Origin: Corallochytrium limacisporum
Taxonomy: Eukaryota; Opisthokonta
Direction of reading: 5' to 3'
DNA: 64,000 nucleotides
NCBI GenBank assembly: GCA_002811645.1
Contig: PDIP01000003.1
Coordinates: 389,519-453,518 of the forward strand
Part shown: positions 52,006 to 62,656 of the stretch, one piece after another
Position numbering within the stretch: position 1 is the first letter of the stretch
How the letters are laid out: each line of letters starts with the position of its first letter
The notes under the pieces: model-generated
Told to the model about the DNA's origin: nothing
The model's database searches: none
Seen by the model: only the letters and a program-made list of their open reading frames with translations
Program-made: the position numbers and the translations under genes

Positions 52006-52390
52006 TTTGGGTTGCGCGTGCCGGCTACTTAGATACCGCGGGCCTAGTCAGTTGAATTTTGGAGAAAATCATCGCCGGAGGCTACTGAGAGAGTGTAGGG
52101 GCCAAGCGCCTTTAGGCGACTGCAGCCCCTGCGGACTGTTGGTTATCGGTGTATTAGCGAGGTAGAAATTCTTCGAGCGTTGTTGGTAGCCATTTTTTCG
52201 CTCCTCGTGGTGTTCTCTAGTGAGATGGTGTAGCGATAGTCACCCGAATACCCGAAGACTTGAGTCAGTGGGGCACTTCGCAACCCGATCGAGTCCAACA
52301 GGGGGGCCATTCGTGCTTGGTCTGATGTTCTCTACGTGTCTTCGAGAAAGTCAGGCCATTGACGCCTCGTCCGTTTGGTGGCCGTTACAA

Positions 52391-52412
52391 CCCCCCCCCC
52401 CCCCGGGGTCCC
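52391..52412. repeat. Oligo(C)-GGGG-TCCCC tract
   Basis: Fourteen C, four G, T, four C; shares the CnGn core with the other tracts. Confidence 0.7.
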
Positions 52413-53141
52413 CATTCAGACCCCTCCTCCTGCCCGCTCCAGAAAGGTTCCAGCAGGTCATTCTTTCCGAAATCACCAGCCCCATTCCGAGGACTGGCAA
52501 TAAGCGCCGGCGCGACGACTCACAAGGGCTGGGGGTTCAGCGGTGTACGATGAACAGCGATCCGTTTCAGTCACTCATTTGCTACTAAAACATGGGCCAT
52601 TGATTTCTGCCTCATGAATTTTTTACGTGTCCTTAATATTTTTTTCTGGCCTGCACAAGGATTCCCTGCAAGGAAACCGCACCCTCCACTGAAAATTTCG
52701 GGTCGCTTTCCCTATCCACCACCGCCGGTCACAGTGCCTCAGCGACTCGCTAGCGTCTGACTGGCTTTCTAATCGCTATTTTGCGCAATACGCTCACTAT
52801 TAATGGCGGGTGTCTGGCCGACTGGAGACGGCCCAGACGGGGAGGGGAAGGGACGCGATTGCTGCCAAAGGGGGACACACAATCAAAGACTTATGCGTAT
52901 GTTCCGTACGCACAGGCACCTGCTGGCCTAGAGTGAACGGTTCCATTGTGATGCTAAGAGGTCTACTTCGTAATACTCATTTTGATATTACGTATCATCC
53001 GTCTGCAGTATCCATGCTTAGGACGATGTGCATGGGGTGGAAAACGGGAATTGCGCTAGGTACTTTATCCACAACGCGCAGGTTTGGTTGCGGCCTGGAT
53101 CTGCTGTACTTGTAGCCTGATGATCCGACGGGACTTCCAAT

Positions 53142-54296
53142 ATGTCAGAGCAAAGAGAGAACTCATTCGGGTCACCACATCAGGACCTAGAGGCCTGTGT
53201 GCAGGATCTGCACGAAGCCGTGCAGGAGCTGTATGAGGCAGCGCCTGAGGAGACATTTGTATATGGGGAGGTTTCAAATAGTGACGCACCCGGAAACACA
53301 ATTGAGCAACAGCTTCGAGAAATGGTTGACCGTATGATTAAGGGACCGAAGGGGACAGAAGATGATAGTAGCACTCCTCCTCAGTACGTTTCAAGAGGAA
53401 AAGTAGATTTCGTCGACATAGATGACTGTGAACCAGCGAAGCTGCCGCCAGCATACGGCAAAGTCATTCCCAGAGTGCAGCGGGTCCCACCCGCGTACAG
53501 AAACGGAGATGGGTTGACCACATTTCGCTCACTTCGTATCAGTTACCAAGATGTAGATGAGTTCACCATGATCATCATCTTTTTATTGTCCGGGTTATCA
53601 TGTGCCCTATCATTGATCACCGGTGTATGGCCGGTTGTAGCAATCGTCATCGGAAGCTGGAAAATGGCAAGCACTTGTCAGACAGAGCCACTTGCGCCTT
53701 GGCTGTTCACATACGGATTCATTTCATTGGCTGCAATCTTGGCATGGCATACAAGGAAAATGATGCTCTTTACCTCTCTGTCGACCACCAGGTTACATCG
53801 TAGAGTATCGTACGCCGGCGATCATCCAAAGGCATATAGATGTATCCAAAGGCTGTGCTGGTTCCTACTACTTGCGTGGGCCATCGGGTTAATTCTAGGC
53901 CACATTTGGGTATATGAGGCAAGGGCACATCAATGTGACGCCCTGCTGGTGGACATGGCATTCTGGAGCCTCGTTATCGTGTACATTTACCTCTTCTGCA
54001 CTGCATTGGTCTTGATTTCGATCGAACTCATTTGTAGACCATTCATCACGTACTCAGGCGGTGTGAATCAATGGAGATTCCAGGCCGGGGGGCAGCAGAT
54101 TTTGTCTTTCAATCCTCTCGTTCAGACCTTGATCTTACTTCTCATTTGTCATCGCGGGATTCCAGTGGTGTATCGGCAATCCAGCGCACGGTCTGCTGGA
54201 TCCGATGCGTCCAATTCTTCCGACCAGAGTCCAACTCCGATGCCGAGGCTCAGCAACCCGCAGGTGGCGTATGGTCTGCGTCATAGCATATCCTAA
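53142..54296 (+). CDS. Multi-pass membrane protein with three PPxY motifs, unknown
   Basis: 384 residues. The N-terminal ~135 residues are hydrophilic and acidic and hold three PPxY motifs: PPQY (79-82), PPAY (102-105) and PPAY (116-119). About four hydrophobic helices follow (FTMIIIFLLSGLSCALSLIT, APWLFTYGFISLAAILAW, CWFLLLAWAIGLILGHIW, MAFWSLVIVYIYLFCTALVL), then a hydrophobic/Ser-rich tail. The layout resembles TMEM272-like or Nedd4-adaptor proteins, but I see no decisive match. PPxY motifs are docking sites for WW domains, chiefly of Nedd4/Rsp5 ubiquitin ligases, suggesting a trafficking adaptor or substrate. Confidence 0.65.
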   Translation: MSEQRENSFGSPHQDLEACVQDLHEAVQELYEAAPEETFVYGEVSNSDAPGNTIEQQLREMVDRMIKGPKGTEDDSSTPPQYVSRGKVDFVDIDDCEPAKLPPAYGKVIPRVQRVPPAYRNGDGLTTFRSLRISYQDVDEFTMIIIFLLSGLSCALSLITGVWPVVAIVIGSWKMASTCQTEPLAPWLFTYGFISLAAILAWHTRKMMLFTSLSTTRLHRRVSYAGDHPKAYRCIQRLCWFLLLAWAIGLILGHIWVYEARAHQCDALLVDMAFWSLVIVYIYLFCTALVLISIELICRPFITYSGGVNQWRFQAGGQQILSFNPLVQTLILLLICHRGIPVVYRQSSARSAGSDASNSSDQSPTPMPRLSNPQVAYGLRHSIS

Positions 54297-54700
54297 CACG
54301 CGCTGGACTCAGCGTCTAAGACCGTGCTACATTGTATCATTCATGCATGTGTCCATTCATTCACATCTTAAAATAAGTCCATACCATCCATCAGTACACA
54401 TTACCACATCATCCGTCCAATTATTGATTCATATCCCCCCCTTTTCTTTTGTTTCCGCTGCTGTTTTGCCTAGTCACCGAAAGCTCCCCCCCGCCCAAAA
54501 GTTGGGCAGACAGTGTTGTCGGCACGACTGGCTGACGATACCTTTCCTTCTGAGGTGGTCGTCGCCGGGTATGAAAACATTGAGAAGCTCTGTACTCCAG
54601 ATGCTTCCAAGACGACAAACAACTTTATATGTTAGAGCGATATCTGTGAGCGAGTAGGCAGAATGGGTGAAGAGTGTGCAACGAGATACTGTTCGGAGTC
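54297..54700. other. Intergenic upstream of VPS18
   Basis: About 400 bp. A TTTATATG word at 54624 lies ~77 nt before the preferred VPS18 ATG and may act as its TATA-like element; not a clean motif copy. Confidence 0.45.
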
Positions 54701-57700
54701 ATGAGTCTCCTTCAGCAGTATGAGGAGGATACGGACTTTGTTCCAGTATCTCAATTCCTCGATCCAAACCAAACCATTGGCAAGAATGTCACGCGATTAG
54801 ATGAAACAATTGAGGAGGAAGAAATCGAACCCATCTTTGTAAAGAAAAAGGTAGAATACCCACCTCCTGCCCATGTCATCGACTTTGCAGTTAGCAACAA
54901 CATTGCCTGCATGGCATTAGAAAATGGGAACATTGTGCGGATTGATCTTGACAATCCAGCAGAATTGGAAATAATCGATGTTGTCGCACAAAAAAAGCAG
55001 CGAAAAGCGGAAGATCAGTTCAGAAAGATTTTTCTCAATCCAAGTGGGGAGCACCTCATAATGAGCCATGTTGGCGGTAGTATTACATACTTGAATCGGG
55101 GCAGTGAAACCGTACAAAAGATCCACAAAGCCACCAGTGGCCATGCCATCGATGTCACGACCGTGGCTTGGGCGAAGCAGACGATTTCAGCATCCGCTTC
55201 AGTTGGAGGGAGCACGTCAGTTGTGGACCGCGCTCTACTAGGCAGTCGAGCCGGAGATGTCTACGAACTAGTTTTCCAGGGAGCACCCCAAGAGTTGAAG
55301 ATTAGCCACTTCGGGATTGTTCTGTCGTTGCAACATTTTTCAGGAAGGGGCATTTCGCGGACTATCAACGATCCGCAAAGACCTGGCCCGAGCGTGCCCC
55401 CAATAGTGACTGGACTACACTTTGACTTCCTGGACCCCGCCAATAGGGGATACTCCAGGTGCTTGCTTCTCATGACCACGACACAGAAGGTGTACTATAT
55501 GATTGGATCCATCGGTGCACAGGGTTCAACAACGTCACTTTTTGACGATTACTTCAAGGCCCAAGCCAGCAAGGTGTGCTACCTTGATTTTGGTGGAGAT
55601 CTCGTTACGAGCTCCTTGACCATACACCTTGACGGCCCAACACAGTTAGCAGATAGCTTCGGTTGGCTGGCTTCATCGGGCATTGTCATCGGTGAATTCG
55701 ACATCCACGAACCTTTAGATATCATGACACTATCCGAGTCACTGAAGATGATCCCATACCCGGCCTTCGGTGGCAATGCAGGTGTGCCGGTTGCTATTGC
55801 GTTGACAGAATTTCATTGTTTGATGCAGTATCGGGACCGGGTGTTTGCCGTGAATCTCCTCAACTCTGACATTGTCTATGAGGACTTTTTCGATCGGACC
55901 TACGGCGGAATGATCAACCTCACTATAGATCACGAGTATGCCACATACTGGACCTTCTCGGCAAAGGCGATCTTTGAGATTGTGGTCACAGATGAAGCCA
56001 GAGATGTTTGGAAGATCTATTTGGCACGCAAGGACTACGAGAAGGCCTTGGTCTATGCGGGTGATTCTCCAGATACGCAAGATAAGATCTATCGAGCACT
56101 GATGAAAAAGTGCTATGAAGAGAAAGATTTTGAAACAGCTGCATCTTATGCGCTCAAAACAAAATTGCGTTTCGGTTCGATTGCCTTGATGTTCTTAAGC
56201 CTTCCGGTCGCGCTGGGCCAGAGTGATGACCAGGAAGTGGCGGCCAAAAAGGCAAAAGCTCTGCGCAAGTTTTTGTTGGGTAGGATTCACAAACTCCAGC
56301 CTGATCGTCGAGCTCAACTGACAATGCTGTCTGCATGGTTGCTTGATCTGTTTCTGGCAGCCATGGATGCCATCGAATTGCGGGACCTCAGTGGGGGTGG
56401 TGACGCCTTCGAGAAATTGCAGACAGAATACCGCAAATTTATGCACGATGAACGCGTAAAGCAGAACCTGCACGACACCTCGCCAGAGCTCGTCTACGAG
56501 TTGATCGAGAGCCATGGCCGAAACAGCGAAATGATGCACTTTGCTGAGATCATTCATGACTATGAAAAATTGCTGTGGATGGCGATTATGGATCACAGCC
56601 CTTGGAAGGCTCTAGAGCTCCTAAAACAGTACGCTCCAAAGCAACCCTCTTTGGTGTACAAATTTTCCCCAAGCCTAATCGAATCAATGGCGGAAGAACT
56701 TGTCACTCTTTGGCTGAGACTTCCGGAACTCAACTCTGTGTTACTCATCCGATCCATTGTCCAGTATGACAGCCTTCGGGCATCATCTCTGAATCAAAAC
56801 AATCCCATCCTCAGGTATCTGCAGGTATTGGTTGAGGAGCGCGCAGTGCAAAACCCAACCATCGTCAACTTCTACATTGAACATCTCGCAAAGCTGGATG
56901 ACGAGTACCCAATGCTGAGATTTGTCATGGGAGCTGCAAAGAAAGGGATCAAGTTCGACCAAAGCTACGCATTGCGAATGGCGGGTGAGTACAACAAGCA
57001 GAAGGTGTGTATTGAATTGTATCGATTGATGGGAATGTACCGTATGGCAGTAACCCTGGCCGTTGACATTGATATTGCCACAGCCAAGGAAGTTATCAAC
57101 TCCATCTTCGCTGGTGATGAGGATAAAGAGCTGATCAAGGGGCTTTGGTTGATTGTTGCACTGCATGTGGCACACAACAATGATGGTGATCACAAGATGG
57201 CGCTTCAACTGCTTAAGGAGACCAAAGAAATTGGAATTGCAGACATTCTGCCTTTCTTCCCGGACTTTGTGACTCTCGCTGATGTGAAAGATACAATTTG
57301 TGAGTCTTTGGAGGGCTATCGCCAGGATTTGGAGAGCATCAAGCAGGAGATCTCGGAAGCAACCCACACGGCAGAGTTGCTCCGCTCCGACATTCAGAAG
57401 CAGCGCAACAAATTTGTTGTGGTCGCCGCTGACAATCGATGCAATCTCTGCCACATATCCATTCTCGTACGGCCCTTTTATGTCTTCCCTTGCCAACATT
57501 TCTTCCACGCTGACTGCCTACGAGAGGAAGTCATGAAGCACATGACCACGATGCAGAAGTTCCGTTTGGCAGAGTTAGATCGCAAGCTGGTAGATGCCAT
57601 TAATCTATCCCAAGAGCAACGTCTTGCGCGGCAACAGCAACAACAGATGATGGGTGGCTCGGACATGAGTCTAGCCGAAGGCGAGAGTCTCGACGTTCAA

Positions 57701-57862
57701 ATCCCAGCAGTGGAGCAGTACCGCACTGACATTGACAATCTTGTGGCATCCGACTGCGTCCTCTGTGGCGACATCATGATTAAGAGCATCGATATGCCCT
57801 TCATTGACAATCACGAAGCTCAAGAAATTGCGTCCTGGCGAATTCATACGGATAGTTTCTAG
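54701..57862 (+). CDS. VPS18: VPS18, core subunit of HOPS/CORVET tethering complexes
   Basis: 1053 residues from the Met at 54701 (MSLLQQYEEDTDFVPVS); a Met nine codons earlier is also in frame. The N-terminal ~400 residues are beta-propeller-like (Pep3/Vps18/deep-orange). A long helical clathrin-repeat region follows (~570-890), then a C-terminal RING-like domain: Cys914, Cys917, Cys931, His933, His936, Cys939 (CNLCHISIL ... PCQHFFHADCL) and a late CVLCGD. Known role: with VPS11/16/33 it forms the core of the endosome/lysosome tethers. Length is normal for the family (~970 in human) and intronless. It is tail-to-tail with the TMEM230-like gene, 64 bp apart. Confidence 0.93.
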   Translation: MSLLQQYEEDTDFVPVSQFLDPNQTIGKNVTRLDETIEEEEIEPIFVKKKVEYPPPAHVIDFAVSNNIACMALENGNIVRIDLDNPAELEIIDVVAQKKQRKAEDQFRKIFLNPSGEHLIMSHVGGSITYLNRGSETVQKIHKATSGHAIDVTTVAWAKQTISASASVGGSTSVVDRALLGSRAGDVYELVFQGAPQELKISHFGIVLSLQHFSGRGISRTINDPQRPGPSVPPIVTGLHFDFLDPANRGYSRCLLLMTTTQKVYYMIGSIGAQGSTTSLFDDYFKAQASKVCYLDFGGDLVTSSLTIHLDGPTQLADSFGWLASSGIVIGEFDIHEPLDIMTLSESLKMIPYPAFGGNAGVPVAIALTEFHCLMQYRDRVFAVNLLNSDIVYEDFFDRTYGGMINLTIDHEYATYWTFSAKAIFEIVVTDEARDVWKIYLARKDYEKALVYAGDSPDTQDKIYRALMKKCYEEKDFETAASYALKTKLRFGSIALMFLSLPVALGQSDDQEVAAKKAKALRKFLLGRIHKLQPDRRAQLTMLSAWLLDLFLAAMDAIELRDLSGGGDAFEKLQTEYRKFMHDERVKQNLHDTSPELVYELIESHGRNSEMMHFAEIIHDYEKLLWMAIMDHSPWKALELLKQYAPKQPSLVYKFSPSLIESMAEELVTLWLRLPELNSVLLIRSIVQYDSLRASSLNQNNPILRYLQVLVEERAVQNPTIVNFYIEHLAKLDDEYPMLRFVMGAAKKGIKFDQSYALRMAGEYNKQKVCIELYRLMGMYRMAVTLAVDIDIATAKEVINSIFAGDEDKELIKGLWLIVALHVAHNNDGDHKMALQLLKETKEIGIADILPFFPDFVTLADVKDTICESLEGYRQDLESIKQEISEATHTAELLRSDIQKQRNKFVVVAADNRCNLCHISILVRPFYVFPCQHFFHADCLREEVMKHMTTMQKFRLAELDRKLVDAINLSQEQRLARQQQQQMMGGSDMSLAEGESLDVQIPAVEQYRTDIDNLVASDCVLCGDIMIKSIDMPFIDNHEAQEIASWRIHTDSF

Positions 57863-57926
57863 ACGCCACATACTAAAAATGAACATGCTGCCTATATGTC
57901 AGTAATTTATGGCCCCTCTACATCAA

Positions 57927-58265
57927 TTAAGAATCTTCGATTGTGGGCAGTTGTCCCCATGTGTAACCCGTGTGCCCGTGGAGAATTTTGATTATGTTGT
58001 AAGTCATGTACGCGCCAGGTGTGAGCGTGACGAAGGCCAAAGCCAACGCACTCCAGAAACCCGGTCCTTTTCCAGGAGGTGAGACCAGCAAGGAGATGGC
58101 CAGCAGAAAGCAAAAGATTCCGAGAGCGGTCAAGAACAGTGACAAGCGGACTGTCTTCTTGTAGCGGTTTGCTTCTTCTGACTGCAACAGATCCCAGGTT
58201 GTACGAAACGTAATAGGCGCATTGTGGCCGTACTGGCGAAATTCGGGGCTTTCCAGTCCAGACAT
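57927..58265 (-). CDS. TMEM230: TMEM230/TMEM134-family membrane protein
   Basis: 112 residues from the Met at 58265 (MSGLESPEFRQYGHNAP); an in-frame Met at 58322 would add 19. Two hydrophobic helices (VRLSLFLTALGIFCFLLAIS and FWSALALAFVTLTPGAYMTY) are followed by HGHTGYTWGQLPTIEDS, which matches the TMEM230 end YRGYSYDDIPDFDD after the conserved PGxY turn. TMEM230 is a two-pass protein of secretory and synaptic vesicles and endosomes. The second helix and tail carry most of the evidence. Convergent with VPS18. Confidence 0.75.
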   Translation of the reverse strand: MSGLESPEFRQYGHNAPITFRTTWDLLQSEEANRYKKTVRLSLFLTALGIFCFLLAISLLVSPPGKGPGFWSALALAFVTLTPGAYMTYNIIKILHGHTGYTWGQLPTIEDS

Positions 58266-58322
58266 TTTGGCTGTGTATTTCGAATTAAAGCCGTTGGAGT
58301 CTTTGTCCGTGCGTAGCAGCAC

Positions 58323-59384
58323 TGTTTAACATTACTCAGTTGATGGACGGCACAGTTGTACCGTCTGCCCTTTTACATACCTAAAGATTGCTCTGACAGA
58401 CCAGTACACCGCAGGGCTGTGAGTGTCCAATCCTCAAATTGGCACCCCGTAGGGCACACGCACTCTTCACAAATTCCTATTCCCGGGCGCTGTTTCTTTT
58501 TGCGGCAACCATGATGAGGGCGGCTGAATGATGGGATCAACGACCTAGGTGATGATGCTGGGCCCCGTAGCACCGCCAAATTCGCAATACGTTTACTATT
58601 GTCTCCCTTTCGCCAGTAGGGAGGAGAAAGGTTGGACCGGCTGAAATTTCTTCACCACTTGGGTTGATGGCTGTCCTCCGCACCCACCGCTGTCACTGCT
58701 TTTTTTTTCCCTTTCATTTGTCGTGCGTCGGCTGACTGTGCAAATACTGAAATCATATGAAGAAGTAAATTTACGGACAGCCGACACACCACAGTCAGTG
58801 GAGGAGGAGGGCCCGGCGGGAGGGTTGGACGTGCGAACGGTAGATGGGTTCACTGAAAGGCGAAACGGGCAAGAGAAGGAAATGAGGTTCGTTCTTGCTG
58901 CGCGTTCCTCGCGGTACAATTCTATGGCGTTTGTTCGCGCCCCTTCTCTCGGGATCTTCCCCGGGGCTTTTTTCCTGCCTTTGTGCCGGTGGCTGGAATG
59001 GGAGGCCACAGTCTCGAAGCACGGAGTGCAGCCCCCTCCGTTCGGACGGGCGGGCGGTCTTTATTGATTTTTAGAGGTCGTCCCTGGGCAGGAAAACGAA
59101 GGGTATTGATGGCGTGAAGAAAGTTCAGCAGGGGAGCCAAAATGTTGACCGTTGTGAACGGCTGCACAGTTTCATAGGAGTGGCTGCCAGTAACATGATT
59201 GAATACAACGGGAAGCTATTAATGCGTGCATCTTTCAAAATTAGTGGCCTTGAAGACTCTTTAAACGAAAGGGTTCTGATTCCACAGCATCGTTCACTCG
59301 TCACGCAGGTTGCAGCAGAACAACAGCAGATATGGAGACCACCTAGGCCGCCGACAGTACCTCACAGAGCTAACTTAAGAGACA
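58323..59384. other. Divergent region TMEM230/TMEM170
   Basis: About 1 kb without a supported gene; motif copy at 59214 for TMEM170. Confidence 0.5.
59214..59224 (+). promoter_or_regulatory. Promoter-like motif upstream of TMEM170
   Basis: AGCTATTAATG, 171 nt before the ATG; outside the usual 74-108 nt spacing. Confidence 0.3.
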
Positions 59385-59738
59385 ATGGTTTTGAACAACC
59401 TCCCCGACTTCGCGTCGAGTATTAGTTCTTTCTCAGAAATCTTTGAAGCAACTTTATTCTGGCACGTAATCTTTGTGGCCTTTACGTATGTGGTTGCAGG
59501 GTGTATAGCCTGGTACAACCTTTCCTGGTTCCGATACGGCTTTGTCATTTTTCTAGGCTTTTTGGGATTAGGTTTTGCTGCCGGGTTTTTCTTCGGAGTT
59601 ATTGTTGGGCTTCTACTGGCATACTACGTGACCCTGTTGGCCATTAGTATCCCTGGCTGGGTACCTGCGGTTCTTGGCCTAGGCATTGCTATGCTCAATG
59701 CGCTCACTGCCATTTCACGTATGATGTTCACAATGTGA
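59385..59738 (+). CDS. TMEM170: TMEM170-family membrane protein
   Basis: 117 residues with three hydrophobic helices. SSFSEIFEATLFWHVIFVAF parallels human TMEM170A SFPEMWYGVFLWALVSSLFF; RYGFVIFLGFLGLGFAAGFF parallels KYGRFMSVSILLMGIVGPIT; the end LNALTAISRMMFTM parallels VLVVSFLRILATL. TMEM170A promotes ER sheet formation and nuclear-pore assembly in human cells. The luminal N terminus is shorter than in human. Convergent with PI4K2, 81 bp apart. Confidence 0.75.
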   Translation: MVLNNLPDFASSISSFSEIFEATLFWHVIFVAFTYVVAGCIAWYNLSWFRYGFVIFLGFLGLGFAAGFFFGVIVGLLLAYYVTLLAISIPGWVPAVLGLGIAMLNALTAISRMMFTM

Positions 59739-59819
59739 CATCATAGAGAATTCCAAATGTTGTCTACATAGTGTGTCACATTGACCAAACTCACATAAAT
59801 GAACTAGTACTTTATAGAC

Positions 59820-61142
59820 TTAACACCAACTGAAGAATGGGTTGCGCTTTCGGAACTTCTGGATCAGGCTTCGATCCTTTTTGTTCTTGATCAAAATAAG
59901 AGCAGGCATCTCTGCAAGCTTCTGCGGGGTCATGCGCCGCTCTAGGGCCTTGACCAGGTTCAGAATCTGTCCACGCATCACACTCATCTGCTTATCAAAC
60001 AAGCGGGCATCAAAGCCAGGGTCCTCACGAAAGAGGGCAAAGAGAGCGTCACAGAGCTGCTCAATTTTTTCCTCTGAGGTCAAGATAGGCAGCAGGTACT
60101 CTGCAATCTCATCGCTAAACGGCTTCCGCGCCTGGGGCAGCCATGCCCAGTAGAAAGGATATGAACGCCAGTCTTCAGGATGCTTCCAGGGGAAGGCCAG
60201 ACCATTGTCAATGGCGGCAAGCTCGATGCGCACCTTTGGTACAGGTTCCTTTCCCTTTTCCTTTACTGGAATCTCCGCTGGGTGTTCTGCACTGGTTCCA
60301 GGCTCTGCACTGTCTTTGCTAATCTCTCCGTCGTCGTCTCCGTTCTCGGGAGACAGTGCATCCGACTCTTCCTTCTTCGGGGCTTCTGGAACCTCAAATT
60401 TAATGAGCCAATTGTCATTGCCACGGTCAGTGTTGCGAATTATATAATCGAGGCAGACCATGCGCTCGAACTCTTTCTGGAAGTCTTCCCGGGTGTCCTC
60501 GTCTAGCAAGTCAGGTTCCCGCTCGAATCGTTGCAGCCAGTATGAAGCATCCTTATATCCGCGAACAAATGTCTGTAGACTGCCACGCTTCAGAGGTAGG
60601 CCAGTGCGCTTGCTGCGCTTGGCCCGAGCGCGCTGGTGAGGCAGATAGTTGAACGTCGGACTGGCAAGCTTGACGACCTCTGTCCGGGGCACCACATTCA
60701 GCCCCAGGAAAACATCTACGAGGCTAGCCCCAGCCTCAGACATGTATCCTTGGTTCGGAATGAGACAAGATCGTCCAAAGCAACAAGGCAGAAAAACCCG
60801 ATGAATCCATTTCATCCATTTTGGATTAAGGCGGCCATAAGGCTCTTCGTCTTTCGGCTTAAATACACCGATAATGTGTCCGGTGTCATCCCGTGCAAAA
60901 TATGACCCACTGCTGCCCTGGTAGATGCGAGTAGGGAAAACTCCGTGTTTGATTGCGTCCCGAATATTCTTCAGGAGAGTCTGAAAATCCGCATTCACGG
61001 GCACATGCGCGGTGCCTATCCCCAGCAATTCGGAACTGCTGTGGGCTGGAGGATCATTACGCTCCTCATTCTTGAGTAGTGGAGCATCGTGGCTGCTTGT
61101 CGTGCTCAAATCACTGAGCTGCCGCTCCAAAGGTTCCACCAT
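59820..61142 (-). CDS. PI4K2: Type II phosphatidylinositol 4-kinase
   Basis: 440 residues. P-loop-like GSSGSYFARDD (77-86), ATP-binding Lys95 in GVFKPKDEEP, NQGYMSEAGASLVD, catalytic loop RNTDRGNDNWLIK with Asp239, and AIDNGLAFPWKHPEDW in the metal-binding loop match PI4K2A closely, as does the C-terminal NPFFSWC (human PFFSWW). The palmitoylation motif CCPCC of animals is here LPCCFGRSC (Cys120, Cys121, Cys126). The N terminus has PLL at 21-23, resembling the AP-3 sorting signal. A low-complexity acidic/Pro insert (~251-300) splits the kinase. Makes PI4P on Golgi and endosomes. A motif copy lies 108 nt upstream of the ATG. Confidence 0.96.
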   Translation of the reverse strand: MVEPLERQLSDLSTTSSHDAPLLKNEERNDPPAHSSSELLGIGTAHVPVNADFQTLLKNIRDAIKHGVFPTRIYQGSSGSYFARDDTGHIIGVFKPKDEEPYGRLNPKWMKWIHRVFLPCCFGRSCLIPNQGYMSEAGASLVDVFLGLNVVPRTEVVKLASPTFNYLPHQRARAKRSKRTGLPLKRGSLQTFVRGYKDASYWLQRFEREPDLLDEDTREDFQKEFERMVCLDYIIRNTDRGNDNWLIKFEVPEAPKKEESDALSPENGDDDGEISKDSAEPGTSAEHPAEIPVKEKGKEPVPKVRIELAAIDNGLAFPWKHPEDWRSYPFYWAWLPQARKPFSDEIAEYLLPILTSEEKIEQLCDALFALFREDPGFDARLFDKQMSVMRGQILNLVKALERRMTPQKLAEMPALILIKNKKDRSLIQKFRKRNPFFSWC

Positions 61143-61240
61143 GGCAAATGATTGTTATTGTATGAAACCTGTGTCTAGTGCTCCGTATCCCGATAGCGCT
61201 CGTTTACAGCATTTTCCCTGTAATACATTTATTTCTTTAC

Positions 61241-61250
61241 TAAATAACCT
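61241..61250 (-). promoter_or_regulatory. Promoter-like motif of PI4K2
   Basis: Minus strand AGGTTATTTA, 108 nt before the ATG at 61142. Confidence 0.5.
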
Positions 61251-62656
61251 CGTTCAAATTCAGCCGTAATGATTATTTACAGAGGGTTTGACGTTTACAT
61301 ACCAGATCCTGTAGTGCCTTGTGTATGTACGACGAGACTGTGCCATCTTCGGTCCAAACGCGTGGTCTGTCGTTCGTACACCACGTATAAACATTTTCCG
61401 ACGGAGTGTGCCTACCCGAACGGGCGGCACGGCAGTGGCGCAGTTGCCTGCTGTGGACTTACGAAAATTTTCCCTGCTTGCACGACGAAAAACCGACACG
61501 CTTCAAAACGAGAATGAAATCTACCTGCCACCCACTCTCTCAATACGCATCGCCCTCGTCATATTAAACGAACTGAAAACACTTTACAATGATTTGCAAA
61601 AATCTCCTTGATTTTCTTCCAGCTCGCGGGCCCGGGCCGCCTGCCTTGGCGGAGTGGGGACGGGAGAGAGCGACGGGTGTACTTCTCATCCCGGTTCTCC
61701 CCTCCCCTCCCCCTGCGCTGGCGGAAAGGGGAAGGGGGGGGGGGGTGAGGTTTTTCCAGCGGTACATTTTGCGCAGCTGAGCTCCCGCGATAGCCGTGCC
61801 GCGTCACACAGCCCGCCTGCCCATGCTTCCCCAACTCTTCGATTTCCCCCTTCGCTTGGCACTCACTGCGTATCTCTGTCATTCCTCAGCCTTGAAATGC
61901 AAACCAATTGGGCTAGCTATAGGTCCCATGAGGCCTTGGTCCCTGTCGTTACCATCGACGTCATAGTGAACTAGACCGATCAATGAGCATTTACTCTCCG
62001 CAGTTTTCTACCTTCCTCCTTTGCCGTCCCTCCGCGGAGGGATTGAGAGGGGGGGGGGTTGGGGGTTGGGCTTGGCTCTGTACCTAAATTTCCCTTCCCT
62101 TCCCTCTCTCCTCCCCCACCCCACTTTCAAAATTCCCTGCAAAACTAACGGGACCGTTGCTCAAACCTCCCCCCCCCCCCCCCCCTGGGCCCCAACCTTC
62201 CCTTGCTGCTATCCACCTCCCGTCCTGGGAAGGCTCTGCCTGGTTCCGTGCTAATCTCTCCGCTTCACTGCCTGCAGCAATCGACCCTGCTCCCCTTTCT
62301 GTTACTTTCGTCCTTTTTTTTTTGGTTAATCGTCGCCGATCAAGGTCGCAAATTTTTCTTAGTTTTGCCCTTTTGCAGTCACGAACAATGGGTTAGGGGG
62401 GTCGATCCTAGTCCCCTAATTCCTATTCTTGCTCTTTACTGGCGGCAGTATGTGGCCCATTGCTGGCCAGCCAGGCCATACAAGGCATATCTTTTTCGTC
62501 CAGCGGGGCATATTTTAGTTGCCCGCCTAAGCAAAAAGGAGGATGAAAACGGTGGTGGGAGGAACGGGGGGGCCTTTTTCTTATTTTTTCTTTTCCCGGG
62601 GCCATACCCCCCCCCCTTCTCCTCTGCCTCCCCATTTTTTTCTTTTCTCACTACCA

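Larger units (their letters stand above)
51056..53141. other. Gene-free region of 2.1 kb
   Basis: Two C/G hairpin tracts (51984-52005 and 52391-52412) and a motif-like CGCTATTTTG at about 52774. No gene recognised. Confidence 0.5.

Noticed and set aside
52220-52300. Possible tRNA gene (GGTGTAG-like A box and CGATCGAGTCC-like B box).
   Set aside because: The stems of a cloverleaf could not be paired; box matches are partial.
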